Of a DNA stretch of 64,000 nucleotides, positions 37,442 through 49,333 are shown piece by piece; the first letter of the stretch is position 1, and each line of letters begins with the position of its first letter. The stretch lies in the NCBI GenBank assembly GCA_022496805.1, contig CM040092.1, positions 15,270,113 through 15,334,112 on the forward strand. Reading direction: 5' to 3'. The stretch is from Pohlia nutans. Lineage: Eukaryota; Streptophyta; Bryopsida; Bryales; Mniaceae. The notes under the pieces are model-generated. The model saw only the letters and a list, made by a program, of their open reading frames with translations. It searched no databases and was not told the origin of the DNA. Made by a program: the position numbers and the translations under genes.

Positions 37442-39156
37442 ATGGCAGGAACGGGAGCAGTGGACGAAGAAATCTCGGCAATGCTGAACACAAACCTTGC
37501 GCACATCAGGCAAGCGTCATTGAACGGAGTGATCGCGCCCGCGGGAGAACAGCAGTACCCTTACCATCATCTGTACCCGGGAGCGTTTGCTGCTGCTGCG
37601 CGGCCACGGCCTCCGGTGTCGTCGGCACCGCCGCAGCGGCCTGCGTTTAATATGGAGGAGAAGTACATGCTGGAAGCGAAACCGGAGATTTTGGACGCCA
37701 CCACCACCACCGCGCTGCGCAGCGGCGCGGCGTACAGGGCTGTGTATGAGGACGCCCCGGGCTCCTCCATGCTGCACCGGTACCACTCTGCGCCCGCCAG
37801 CACGTTCCTCACGGAGATCAGTGAAGGCGCGGCGCATCACCATGGGGTCATGTCCATGTATCATGAGGGCCCTGGCTTGACTCCCATCACGGAGAATATG
37901 GACATGGAGCGCATGGGCAGTAATAACTTCACCTCCGGCGAGTATGAGCATTACATGGCCCCTGAGAATGATTTTGGTCGCAGAGCTGCGTTTCCTGCTA
38001 GCCTCCGTAAAGAAGAAGCCATGCCTGGTATGTAGGGCAACCAAAAATCATTCTGTTCTGATGTCCATTGTTGTGCAGTTTTCATGTACATGGAGATCAT
38101 TGTTTGTTTTAGGCACTTTCCATGTACATGGAGATCATTGTTGTTTGTTCTGGGCACTTTTCATGTACATGGAGATCATTGTTGTTTGTTTTGGGGCACT
38201 TTTTATGTACATAGAGATTATTGTTGTTTTTTGGCCACTTTTCATGTCAGACTGATATCAGTTAGGCTGTTGGATCATATCAGTCCGGTGCATCCTAATT
38301 AATACACGAAAAAGCTTAATTCTTATTATGGGTTCATTACATTGATCTAAGTCATCAACTTCTAGATAATGTCACTTTTGACATTTTTCACTTGTGGGCT
38401 TCAATCCTAGGTTTTTGAGTTATGGTGATTTTGTTTTGCATTTTGGCTAACTGGTTGTTTGGGATTGTGGCAGATACGTTCGGGACATCGAGGAATGGGA
38501 CGTTGATGCGGCAAACGAGCATGCCATCAGTGGGATTAGCGCAGCTGCACGACAGTAGGATGGCGGAGAACAACAATGGTTCGGAGAAGAGTAGCTCGCG
38601 AAATTCCGATGACACCAACCACCTCATCAACGGATACACGGCGTCGATGTACTCGCAAGAGGATTTCCTATGGAAGTCGCCGACGAGCCCCGCGAAGCGG
38701 CACCGCAGGATCGAGGGCGAGCTCAGCGAGACGTCCAGCGGCTCCGCGGACGGATCCACGTATCAGAATAACAATCACCAGCTCGTCCGCCACCTGAGCT
38801 TACCGAACTCCGGCAGTACGTGCATGGAAGACACTCGGGAAGACAACAGCAACTCCTTCGGCACCGTGCCCATGCGCACGCGCGCCAAGCGCGGCTGTGC
38901 CACCCACCCTCGCAGCATCGCGGAGCGTGTGCGGCGGACGAAGATTAGCGAGCGCATGAAGCGGCTCCAGGACTTGGTCCCGGACATGGACAAGCAAACC
39001 AACACCTCCGATATGCTCGACGAGACTGTGGAGTATGTCAAGTCCTTGCAGCAGAAAGTGCAGGAGTTGAATGAAACCGTGGCGCAGCTCAAAGCAGCCG
39101 CGGCTGCGCAACACGAACGACAACAACAACAACAAACCTCAAATAGAGCTCAATAG
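37442..39156 (+). CDS. bHLH transcription factor, FLOWERING BHLH / bHLH122-like
   Basis: Two coding exons, 37442-38027 and 38474-39156, joined CCTG/GTATGT ... TGTGGCAG/AT in phase 1, giving 422 aa. The N-terminal half is low-complexity, with family-type motifs (ISAMLNTNLAHIRQASLNG near residue 11; MLHRYHSAPASTFLTEI near 110; MRQTSMPSVGLAQL near 207). The bHLH spans about residues 332-395: basic part RAKRGCATHPRSIAERVRR, helix 1 KISERMKRLQDLVP, loop DMDKQTNTSDML, helix 2 DETVEYVKSLQQKVQEL. RGCATHPRSIAERVRRTKIS and the MDKQTNT loop are the hallmark of the group containing Arabidopsis FBH1-4 (bHLH80, 81, 122, 128, 130), nuclear dimeric factors that bind E-boxes. The His/Glu/Arg contact set is HPRSIAERVRR. 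ATG 37442 is the first Met in the frame; there is no in-frame stop just before it, so a few extra N-terminal residues are possible. The frame is intact and GC-rich, so the gene is probably live. Confidence 0.93.
38077..38246 (+). repeat. About 41-bp tandem repeat in the bHLH intron
   Basis: Four units of the form TTTTCATGTACATGGAGATC followed by ATTGTTGTTTGTTCTGGGCAC start near 38077, 38118, 38159 and 38201; the fourth is diverged. It lies wholly within the intron (38028-38473). Confidence 0.9.
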
Positions 39157-39645
39157 ATCCCACCATTTCGATCGAAACGAGTGTAACATATTGCGATCAT
39201 GGAAAATCATACTAGCTTTTAGTGTAGTACCTTCCTTCAGTTTAGTCGTCAATCTTGATGAATGCATGACCATTTCAAACTGGATTCTGAAAACCCTTTT
39301 TGAAGGGTTTGTACAGATCATGCTCTTGAATCCTTTGGAGAATCTGAAATCTCGTCCTAGTGGATGAGAAGATCGATTCTCCGTTTTGCTATGAAATCCA
39401 ATGAAAGATTTTGACCTTAGTTGCGTAGAAGATGCTACTTGTGATTCTTTGTACGTTTGCTATTAATTTGGATACAACACGATTCTTCTTTTATACATAA
39501 TCATGTCCCTTTCTTGAGCAGATTTTGATCACTCATGGATTAGAACTCAGAACCAAAGCTGTTCTTTTGGACCACTAGATCAACCAGAAAACTGAAATTG
39601 GACAATCTAGATTAAATGAGTGTACAATAGGTTATGTAGTAGTGA
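39157..39645 (+). other. 3' region of the bHLH gene
   Basis: AT-rich sequence after the stop codon at 39156. No clear gene. It probably contains the 3' UTR; no strong AATAAA is visible. Confidence 0.45.
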
Positions 39646-39775
39646 CAGGGTTTTTTTTTTTGCACTCTAGCAATGCTTCATGCATACAATGGAGGGTGGT
39701 CCCTTCAGATTTAGACCATTGTGACTGTGCCACGACATTGGAGTCTGGCTCCAAGGTGCCAGAAAAAAAAACCCT
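39646..39775. mobile_element. hAT-type MITE
   Basis: Ends CAGGGTTTTTTTTTTTTGCA and the inverted TGCCAGAAAAAAAAACCCTG. A direct repeat GTAGTGA flanks both sides (39639-39645, 39776-39782). CAGGG ends and a 7-8 bp duplication are those of hAT elements. 130 bp. Confidence 0.82.
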
Positions 39776-39782
39776 GGTAGTG

Positions 39783-41109
39783 ACAAATCGCCTTTTTTTG
39801 TGGGGCAAATTTGACACCCATAATGAATCAAATGTTTGCTGACAGGGAGTACTAATACAATACACCTTTGAAAAGGAGTAAGGTAGTGAAATTGACCCTT
39901 GAAATGAATATACTCTAAGTTAGCCCATGTTGGAGTAGCAGAATTGTCCTCCTGTGTGACTATGCAAGGTCTCCAATCTATTATATAATACAGAGTGTGC
40001 ATGCAACACTCATAGTTTGCATGTTGCTCTTTTTATTCTCTGGATTTTGGTGTGGGACCTTGAATGAACAGGCTAGAGTTGAATTGATCTCATTCTTAGA
40101 TACCATCATGGGTGATTTCATATGTTAATTTCTTCTGTAAAGTTACACTTTTCGCAAAGAGAGAATCATCGGCACTGTACACGGATTCGGCTTCAAAAGG
40201 GACTTGTTGTTGCCGGATTACAAGTGAGAGTTGGAATAACTTACAATAGAATTTTATTTATTTTTGTTTCCAAGGGTGTCAGGATAGGATGAAGAGGAGT
40301 GCTGGAGTAGGATTCCACCATTCCAGTGAATGATCACCTCATCACATGGAACCTATTGAATGCGGCTCCTGCACTGACTCCGCACATGTCGCACCGGTGC
40401 CGGTGAATCCAGTCAGGTTCATGCACACATGCGGAATAGGATCCACATTCGGCTGTCAAGGCTGCCTGGCTCTCTCACGTGTTGAACGCCCTTCACTCTG
40501 TTAGTGTCATTGTTGAACACGGTTGCATTCTGATACCGTCAACCGGTTCTCTCTGCAGGGTCTTTCTCTCTATCTATTGCGTTGAATGAGTAAACTCTGA
40601 GTGTGATCACACTTGTGACATGTCTGAACAGTCACACTGTCACTGTGTGTCATGATTATAGCTCTCCCCTTTTTAAATACTGTAGCAAGACTAGAAAGTC
40701 ATAGCCCTGTCCTGTTTAGTGCAACATTGGCTGGCTGCTGCCTTGCAGCGCAATCTGTGCAAAAATTCTTTCAATTTTTTTGGGTCTCTTCCCTTCAGAG
40801 CAGGGCCACCCATGCCCTCAGAGAGTCTCTCACACTCCAGAAGTAGATGAAAAGTGCCAAGGGCCCTTTCAAAATACCTCTTGACTCTCGATCCTAGCAT
40901 GTTAGAAATTGGCCTTCAAATCACTATTTAGTTGACTACATCCTCCCATTCTACTTGTGATTGGTCCATTGACTATTTGATGCGCACTTTTGATACGTGA
41001 AGGGCGTGCAAGGGTGGGGGAGTGTGAGTGCAAGGGCCCTTCAAATATAGATGAATAATTTCAGAGAGTTAGTCCTAGCGTGCATGGGTGGGAATGCTCT
41101 CAAGGGTGA
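39783..41109. other. No gene recognised
   Basis: Scattered frames up to 111 codons with no domain. TGTGATCACACTTGTGACA-type short palindromes occur near 40600-40650. Confidence 0.45.
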
Positions 41110-41407
41110 CTCTAGTAGGAAATGTGTCGTCTTTCACTTACTACAAATGAAAAAGGAATGACATCTAGGCCACGGGGCCTACCAACAACACTCTTACGGA
41201 CGAACGGGCTCTTTATTCACGCCGGTTGTAGTACCGGGGTTCCATATATATATGAAAAAGGAATGAAACCGCGCCAGGCACATGGGTTGTGTCAGTGTTG
41301 GTGAGTGGTTTTGGTCACAAGAAGACAAAAATATAAGCATAATATGCAGCCATTGTTCATTGTTCCCACGAAATGGGGAATAAAAAATGACGGGTCTTCT
41401 ATTAGTG
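41110..41407. mobile_element. CACTA-type MITE, TCGTTTTTCA family, copy 3, inverted
   Basis: Left end CTCTAGTAGGAAATGTGTCG (second base changed from the consensus CACTAGTAGG), right end GACGGGTCTTCTATTAGTG, flanked by TGA on both sides (41107-41109, 41408-41410). It is the reverse complement of copies at 17803 and 19055 and is 298 bp because of a 105-bp internal gain at 41162-41266. Confidence 0.9.
41162..41251. mobile_element. 90-bp insertion with 15-bp target duplication
   Basis: ATGAAAAAGGAATGA occurs at 41147-41161 and again at 41252-41266; the sister MITE copies have it once and lack the 90 bp between. The insert is GC-rich and ends in ATATATAT. A 15-bp duplication is typical of LINE-machinery retroposition (SINE or retro-transcript). 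On the minus strand the insert ends in GGCCCCGTGGCCTAGATG, which resembles a tRNA 5' end with an A box, but no B box is present. Confidence 0.6.
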
Positions 41408-43274
41408 TGACACGAGGGATTTTTCTGTAATTCTTCAATTTTCGAACAGGTAGCACCCGTGAAACAAACATTGTTGCACAATTCAGATGAATGAATCATA
41501 ATTGAATGAGAATTTGCTCAAATGAGTTAGTATTTTGTTGATAAAGGAATAAGTTTTTGGTCCAATTTAACTCTTTCTAAAAATAAATTACTTTCTTGCT
41601 ATATTTTGCAAGCTTTACCCTTTAACGTCCCGATTCGACATTGTTTTCAAATATTCGTTATAAAATGTTTGATGAAAAACAAAAATGAAGTTGATGCACA
41701 AAGCTAAGCTGTAAATATCAATGAGAAGATCATGTATGCACTGTTGAATTCATCATATTTTTTATTAATATTTTTAAATTAATTTTGCAAGGTTTTCTCT
41801 TGAAATTCGATTAAAAATCTCAAATTAACACAATTTAAAAAAAAAAAAAATTGTAATGAAATTTGAATATTATGCACTATGAGATGGTATGGTTTCCATC
41901 ATTCGATTCTACTTATTTTGGAAAATTATGTATAACGTCCATTTTTTGAACTAAGGATGAAATTTGACATAAACTCATTGTGACAACATACCCATTGTCT
42001 CAAGCTATCGTCTCCACACCCTTGAACCGCTATGTATCCTTCTACATCGTTTGTGAACTTGGAATCACAATCACTATACATGGGTAATCATTTTGTCCAT
42101 CAATCTAGGAAAAAGTATATTCTTTAAATAACGCTATAGGGGGACGTATTGAGGTGTCACTCTATATCGTGCTCATATTTAATGGCTCTCTCACCCTCCC
42201 TAAATGTGCATGCGAAATTTCATTCACTTTTCAGTGGTCGGATGTCCATTCAATAGTAGGGTGGGCATGCTCTAAGTGCATAGATGAGGTATATAGGCTA
42301 GCTTTTAATTTACTGGCGAAAATTCGCCGAAACCTTACCTGGTTATCAAGCTGGCGAAGGGTATATAGGAAATACACGGGTGTATTTCGGGTATCATCGC
42401 CAGAACCGGGGCTGCCAGAGTATGTTGAGGCCAGTTGAATTCTCCATCCATCACATCCATTGCCGTTGTGGCTGTCAGTTGGATGAAGATCAAAGCCGCC
42501 TCCTCCCTGATCTTTCATCTCAGTCGCCTCTGTCCCCCACGATCTGCATCCATCGCCAGCAATTTCTGAAGCCCTTTCCAAGGTCTGGGAGCTTGCCTGC
42601 AAATAGGCAGCAGCCACAACTCATTTTTTTGTGCATTCGCCATGTTTAGCCTTGTGGAGGAATTAGCAGAGCCAACAGACTGAGCGGAGAATGGGCGCAC
42701 TGACGCACTCGCTAACTTGCCGCACTTGTTTAGTCGATTAGGGTCGCGTTTCTTGCTTGTGGGGCTGTGAGGAGTGTGCGCACTAACGGCGTTTGCTTTG
42801 CCAGGGATTTTGTCAGAAGTTTTTGTGCTTTCTTTGGGTGTTTTTTGCAGAGCGGATGGTAGGCGCTTAGGCGCTCAAGTTTTTTGGGAAACTTGCAGCC
42901 TTTGTGTGTTTTTGGAGTGTGTAGGCCAGCGCTCATGCAGTTAGGCAGTCAGACGGCTCATCGATGGAGGCGGGTTTTAATGGAGGGTTAATGTGTTGAA
43001 GCCTTAGATAAAACGGCTGCTTCAAGGATCCTTTTTCACCCATATTCACATTTCTGCAATCGTCATTGATTAAGTTGGCTTTAGGGTGCTCTGTGGTGAT
43101 CTGTGGATGTTCTGTGCTTTGTGGTGGTCTGTAGATGTTTGAGGGTGCTTTGGTTGTTGTCTATGAAATTATGCTCGAGGTTTAGAGGCGGAAGCGCTGT
43201 CCATTTTTTGCTCTAAGTGCGGTTCAGTGTCTGGGTTTAGAGTGGGGCTGACGGTGTATTTCTTGCTGTGTTCA
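41408..43274. other. No gene recognised
   Basis: AT-rich to 42150, then GC-richer with overlapping frames of 61-128 codons on both strands (42154-42700) but no domain. 42700-43270 has G/T-rich sequence with repeated CTGTGGTG/TCTGTGGATGTT words. Confidence 0.45.
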
Positions 43275-45990
43275 TGGTGCCTCCAACGTCTTCCAAGATC
43301 CAGGCACCTTTGTGTAGACTTCTCTACGAGGGCCGCTTGAGATCTGCCACACAGTTGTCTAATTTTCAGCCGAAAAATGATTTGGCGTTGGTATTGCGTG
43401 ATTAGATCAAGCTTGAGCCAGATAATTGGGTGGCAGAGCTGGGATCATTGTCTATGGAGCCTGACTGTGAAGTAGTTGAGGCGCGGTCCACCCCTATGAA
43501 GCCAAGGGTCCCTGACTGTATCATTGTGGGGGAGGTCACTGCCACTGAGGTGGCGGATTCAAGAAAACAAAGAAAAAATTATGATCAAAACCGGCATTTC
43601 CAAGACTCTTAGGCGGCAAAGCTTCTATGGGCAGAGGCAGTTGTGGGAGTGGATGGGTCAATCACACAAGTTCGATGCAAAGTGTATTATGATGTGGAGG
43701 GACGTGAAAAGCTACTGGTTCCAAAGATTGATTCATTGTACAAGCATGTTGGTAGAAGAAGAACGATGTCTGATATGGAGAAAGTCCGGCATGGTGGGTA
43801 CTATTACTTGGGGACTAACCAACACGTCAAGAATGAACGTGTTTTCTTTGCCAAGGGTGGGCAAATTGTGATTACGAAGGTACTGGCGGGTCACTACTAG
43901 AGAAATGGGGTTCCTAACCCGCACAAAATCAACAGAAATTCTGTTGGTTCTGTGCGGGTTAGGAACAGTTGATTCCGGAAAATCAACAGGAACTTGTTGG
44001 TTCCAAGATAAAACTTGTTGGTTATGTGCAGATGACTAAATGTTTGCTACGTTAAACCCATTCTCTGTTGGTTCCAACTGATGTGTCTTGGTTTTGTCCT
44101 TGTTTTTACGCACTGTCTAGTAGTGGGTGTGACCAAAGAAAGGAGGAGGAAAGTTGTGCAGATGCGTTGTTGCTTACATGTGTTGCAGCAGGGTCGGCCA
44201 ATGGCAGACTACTCTGCTATGCAAGACTTGCTAATCCATCTCATGGTGTCGGAATTGCCCAAGAAGCATTGGGGTCAGCCTACCGGGTGGGAGTTTGCGC
44301 AGGCAATAGCCAAGGTGTGCCATGACCGTTTGAAACGTGGGGTTTCAGAGGCCTCTTTCATCTCTGCAAGTGCAGATGAGGAGACGTCGGTTGATAATCA
44401 ACAATGGCTTTCAGTTCATCTGTATTAGTCCGTGAATTTTGTACATAAGTCCCATATGAACTGCATTCGTCGTGTTGATGTTGATGCCAATGCTCATAAT
44501 TTGTGTGAGATGATCACCAGCCAACTGAAATGCCGTGGAGGTTTGAGTGATGAGGATTTGGTTGAGAAGCTTATCTGCTTCGGGGCAAACGGGGCAGCTG
44601 TCTTTCAGGGCTCTTGATCTGGAGTGATCCAGCGTTTGACTGCTGATCACGCTCCCTTTGTGATTGGTGTGCATGACTTTGTACACCGCACCAATTTGGT
44701 AGTTAAAGCACTGTCAGGCCTATCCTTTGTGGAAAAATATGAAAGCTTGTGCAAAAGTTTGCATGGATACTTTGCAGCCTGCCCAAAGCGCCATCTGGAG
44801 TTCACAAAACTTGCTGAAGTTGTGGAGACAAAGGGACTCAAGATATTGAAACAAGCGCAGACTAGATGGATCTCCCTCCTTGAGCCCTTGAAACGTATCT
44901 CCGGTGAATACAAGACATTGATTGTCAACTTCGCCGAGGACGCACCCAAGGAAAGTGCAACTAAGAAAAACCTTGCCCTTCTCCTTGATGTTACTACTTT
45001 GTTTTCCTTGCCTTGCATCTTGCCTTTGTTGGAGTCAATAAACTCATTGATTAAATTTGCACAATCAGACAATGTGTTTATCTTTGATTTTATAGTCGTC
45101 GTTAAGATATGTCAAGGTGAAGTATATGAGATGTATTGTGATTCATCCTCCTCGTTTCAGCCCAGACACTTTTAGTTGTTCCACGATGTGGTAATGACCA
45201 CTCGCACACCATCTCACATGAGTGGGTGACTGATTTGAATAATGGAGCTGAGAGCCTTGGGTTTAGGATCAATGGGTACACGTATCCAGCCCATATAGTG
45301 GACAACCTTTCCGTGCAGCATGTGTCTGTGTCTCGGGAGAATTTGGTCGCCGTGATCTCTGCAATTAAGGGCCAGTGTGCAGGAGCAGCAGAGATGCTGG
45401 TCTCTTAGCTAGACAAACGATTTCCCAATTGTGATATTATGGAGGCCTTGGGAGTCGTGTTTTCACAGTACTGGTTGTAGGATAATTGTGACGATTTGTT
45501 TGTCATACATCTGTAGGTGATCAAAGAGTGGTTCTGCCAAATGAAAACTATGAATGGGAGTGACAAGGACCAGCAATCAAAGCAGGTCAAAGCTCCTTTG
45601 GATTGGCACTTGCTAAGCATGCAGCAATGTCTATTCAAATCAACCATGCAGTCACATGCTAAAAAGGCCATGGAGTTGCCTCACGATATGAACCCTGTCA
45701 CAAAGTTGTGGCAAAAATTGGGATGCAATGTGTTGTTGTTGGACAAGCTTTCAGAGTTCGTGAAGCTTGCTCAAATTGCGGTGACAGCAATTCTGGAGTC
45801 CTGTGAGGATGAGAGAACATTCTCTACCTTGTCTTTTGTGAAGAACAAGGTTAGGAACCGACTCTAAGATAATTTGGACACGTGGATCAGGATGTTCTCG
45901 CAAAGCTGGTACTTACTTGAATCCTTCTCTTACAACGTTGACTTTGATCACTGGAGGGAAGCTAAGGAGAGGCATGGTGCTCAATTGTGA
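43275..45990 (+). pseudogene. Decayed hAT-type transposase (ZNF862-like group)
   Basis: From a putative ATG near 43275 one frame reads to about 45175 with stops at 43403 (TAG), 43610 (TAG), 44426 (TAG) and 44615 (TGA). A shift near 45175-45200 moves to the next frame, which runs to TGA 45988 with stops at 45406, two near 45478-45514, and 45865. Recognisable blocks: SASADEETSVDNQQWLSVHLY (44370-44425), a degenerate CFGANGAAVFQG ... GVHDFVHRTNLVVKALSG (44579-44715), and the C-terminal hAT dimerisation motif ILESCEDERTFSTLSFVKNKVRNRL (45790-45864). The middle keeps the TRWISLLEPLKRI segment. There is no intron. A 234-bp CACTA MITE interrupts it. In life such proteins cut and paste hAT elements with 8-bp target duplications; this copy is dead. 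Confidence 0.88.
43892..44125. mobile_element. CACTA-type MITE, copy B, with strong hairpin
   Basis: CACTACTAGAGAAATGGGGT at the left, inverted CACTGTCTAGTAGTG at the right, flanked by GGT (43889-43891, 44126-44128). It matches copy A (10754-11092) but is 234 bp. Near its left end TTCCTAACCCGCACAAAATC plus AACAGAA pairs with TTCTGTTGGTTCTGTGCGGG plus TTAGGAA to form a nearly perfect 27-bp stem. Element plus duplication is 237 bp, so the surrounding frame is preserved. Confidence 0.94.
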
Positions 45991-47459
45991 GCTCTTTTGT
46001 CTCCATAACATCCGCAAGTTTGTGCTTGTGGATTTCATGAGTCTTTCTCATGTTTGTTACGATTGAATGATACTAACTTGGTTGGGGTGTGGGATTAGAT
46101 GCTGCAGTGGGCAGTCTTGTGTTAACGGGAGAATTACCGGAATCTAGGATTGCTAGAGGAAAACTATGGAGTTAGAAGTTACTGACGGATGAACTCTTTT
46201 GGACTTGGATGGATGAACTCTGTATGCTGAAATGGATGAACTGTCATCTTTAGTTTTAACTGCCGTTGAGTTAGAGTTTAGGGATGGAAGCCAGGGGGTT
46301 TTTAGGAGCAGAGTTTTTTTTCTCTCGAGATGTGAGTTGTGAGACAAGATATGCGGAATGAGGCGATAGCAGGATGATGAATAGTACGTGAGAACGGAGA
46401 CAGAAGAGGATAGTAGAGTCAAGTGAGCAGGGAACTGTGTGGATCAGATCCAGAGTAGGGACTCCCAATTTGGTAACTTGTGCATTACTCAGTAGTAAAG
46501 GCATTTTGATGCAATTCTTGTGTATTGGGGGAAGGATCGAAGCCCAAGGGAGGAGTAGTCTGTTGGGGGCCTACGTTATCAATTGTGTTGAGGTTTTCAG
46601 CAGCGCTAGGGTTTGTAGAGTCCTGAAATTGATAGTTAGAATGTTTTGGGGTGCATTTTGTTGAGATCTAAGGGGCTTGAGCAGTTAGGGAGCAGAGCTG
46701 CAGTACACAGAAGTATAGCAGTAAGAGCAGATCTGAAACCCTAGCAAAGTAATGGATAGGAAGTAGGAAGCAAGAGTAAAAACCAAAGGGAGAAGAAATT
46801 CTCCTTTTCACATCTTGGGGTTCAATTCCCCCGTCTAATGCAATTTTTCGTATGTTTATGTTCAATTTTGTGTATGTCCAAGGTTTTTGTGTATTTTTGT
46901 GGATGTCCAAGGTTTGTGTATGTTTTGTATACGTATGTATGTATTTATTGATTTCATTGCTCAAAGTAAAGTGTAGCCAAAACTGACTCAATGAATGCAA
47001 ACACGGAGCCTGAATTGAACACATTGGAGTCCATAACTCGCCATCAGAATTGCAACATAACAATTCATCACTCGCCACTTTAAATTTAACCAAAAAAACA
47101 CTGGAGGCCACTTCTTCATGCTACACTTGACCCTAAAGCTAGAAAAACTAGTTGCCATAGTGAAAGCAATGCCAGAGTGGTTGTCTACAATGGAAAAAGG
47201 ACGCGTTTCGCTCCCCCCCCTTAATTTTAAAACATAAAGGCTGATGTAGGCCCATTAAAGCATTGAATACATGTATACAATTTGTATAGATATGTATTGA
47301 ACACAAGAGACAATGATTTAGAAGGTAAACATTGAATACACTACCGTAGTTTACTAGCAGGTTCGGCACCTTGCTGCCTAATAATTAATCAAAGTTCCAA
47401 AAGTAGATTTAGCTCCTAAAATTAGAATATTAAAATTTTCGATCCATATAATTCGCTTT
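45991..47459. other. No gene recognised
   Basis: Several frames of 73-147 codons with no domain; repeated GTGTATGTCCAAGGTTT words near 46860-46930 give the largest. A word pair TACCGTAGTTTACTAGCAGG (47343) recalls the ends of the element at 29725. Confidence 0.45.
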
Positions 47460-47860
47460 GTGATTGCAATCACCAATATTTTTGTATTAAATTTGAAACG
47501 CATAGTTCAAAATTCTTTTGTAATTTGATTACAAATAAGATATTGACAATCTGTGAATAAAAATTGTTGTGATGGGTTGGAATGTAATATTCTAAGTGTA
47601 GTGATTTTTGGAGATTTTTTGGTTGCTTAATATAATGAATTGATTTTTTGAAAAGCACTTTTGATTTGTTTGAACTAAGATCTTAGATTTTTTTTTAGAG
47701 AAAATAGTGGAATAAAATGAAGCATAATTTTCTCACAAATTATCCCCTTTCTAATTGGGTCATGTGCACATGCCTGAAGCTATCTTGCTATAAAATTTTG
47801 TAGTATTCTTTTTTACTTGCAAAAAGTGCATGACGGATGAGAAAGTGAAATTCTACCATT
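47460..47860. mobile_element. TTAACCCCTAAA-family relic without clear ends
   Basis: Contains the family's core words in the same orientation as 15657 (TTTGATTACAAATAAGATA, GATGGGTTGGAATGTAATA, TTATCCCCTTTCTAATTGGGTCA, GTGCATGACGGATGAG). The ends are eroded; a possible left remnant is TAGCTCCTAAAATTAG at 47410. Confidence 0.68.
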
Positions 47861-48605
47861 AGAGGAAATTTGAGGCCTCTAGAAGGCTGCGAGTTCTCAT
47901 GCACAAAAATTAATATTAAAATAAAATAAAATGAAATAAAATAAAATAAAAAAAACTTCAAATAATTTTTTTATTTTTTATTTTTAAGAATTAAAAAAAT
48001 TAAAATCTAACGTGGATCTAATGTCGTCGCCTCTCGGCCACATCATAATGGATTTTATAGTTTTATTATTATTTTAAGATATTTGTATAATAAATATTAA
48101 AAAATACATTTAAAATTATTTTTTAATAATATATTCTTAAAAACTTCTAATTTTGATTAAAATAAATTCTTTCATTAAAAAATTACATTTTGGCACAAGT
48201 ATTGAAATGACCCTACGGAGGCTCCAGATCTCTTCTAATGTCTATACATCAATCAGAAAACAGCTGATGTAAGAAATAATGGACAAGAATTAATGGGCCA
48301 CGTACCTAAAGAGAAGGCTTCCTACAAAGGCCTCTTCGTTTGCAATTCTCGACAAATTCATACATCAAAATAGAAGGGATTTAGTAGTTCATAGACTTGA
48401 GGAGGAGAGAGGATGGGGTTCTTGGAGCTCTAAGAAGACGGCGATGGCGCGCGGCTAGTTTTTTGCTTAGCTTCTAGTCATTAGTCTTGTCTTCGATGTC
48501 ACTTCATTCTTTTTACTCTCTTTCTCGTCGTTTTCAAAGTTAGGCAAGAGTCATAAGTTTTCAGAACTATTTCTCGCGAGTATTCGTGGCTTTTTCTTTG
48601 TAGTT
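47861..48605. other. No gene; AAAAT-rich
   Basis: AT-rich with an AAATAA/AAATA run (47918-47955) and a sharp change to GC-richer sequence near 48380, which may be the 5' UTR of the LINE fragment that follows. Confidence 0.5.
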
Positions 48606-49333
48606 ATGGAGAATAGTACTCGTACTAGGGAGAAGCAAGACGCTGAGATGTTAGATTTACAACACTCTGACAGGACTACTGCACAAGTATTGTCAGAGGA
48701 AGGACATCACACGGATAGTCTCACGAGTATTCCACCACCTGTGGAGTCTGCTACATCTATCCTCACAAACCATGACTAGAAGCCAGCGCATTTTGGCGAC
48801 GGAGTTTACCCGTTGCGGCTGCTGCATTGTCAACTTGTGTAGACAAGCCATTCTTGCTTCATTCCGTTGCCGAGGAGCTTGATCTTTTTGAGTTTCAACG
48901 ACAACATGCAGAAGAAACGACTGTCCTAGGAGTTCTTCCAGTAAGGAGCCTGGACCATTTCCTCTATAGCGACTGGTGTAAGTCTTTCTTGCACCGAACC
49001 TTCACAAACTGTTTGCTCTTACGCAACTATTATTTCGAAGCAGCATTCTCTTCAAAAGAGGGCATTTGCCACACACTTTCTAATGTCTTTACCTATGACA
49101 GAAAAGAAATGTTATTCTCTATTTGGAGTCCTTTGTTTTCACCAGATGACCCTCAGTCTTTAAGCTTACTAGAATACCGGGTTTGGATCCAATTTCTTGG
49201 ACTTAACCAATGTTTTAGAGTTCTTGCTAGGAAACTAGGTAAGGTACTCTTTGTTGAAGACTCCTCTTCTTTTGCTAAAAAAGTGGCGGGTCTTAGAATC
49301 AAGGTTGTTGTCCTTGATTACACAAACGTCTAA
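48606..49333 (+). pseudogene. LINE ORF1-like fragment with DUF4283-like domain
   Basis: A first frame from ATG 48606 (MENSTRTREKQDAEM...) stops at TAG 48777; after a frameshift the next frame runs from about 48790 to TAA 49331. The second part has the plant LINE ORF1 pattern: FSIWSPLFSPDDPQSLSLLE followed by YRVWIQFLGLNQCFRVLARK, LGKVLFVED and a valine-rich strand RIKVVVLD, which corresponds to the DUF4283 RNA-binding-like domain that precedes a zinc knuckle. Zinc knuckle, endonuclease and reverse transcriptase are missing. The fragment stops about 50 bp before the CACTA end at 49383, so that insertion may have cut the LINE. Confidence 0.65.

Noticed and set aside
41162..41266. Possible tRNA gene
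   Set aside because: Only an A-box-like end on the minus strand; no B box, no cloverleaf, bounded by a target duplication.
46668..47111. 147-codon minus-strand ORF
   Set aside because: Central part comes from short GTATGTCCAAGG-type repeats; the remainder has no recognisable motif.
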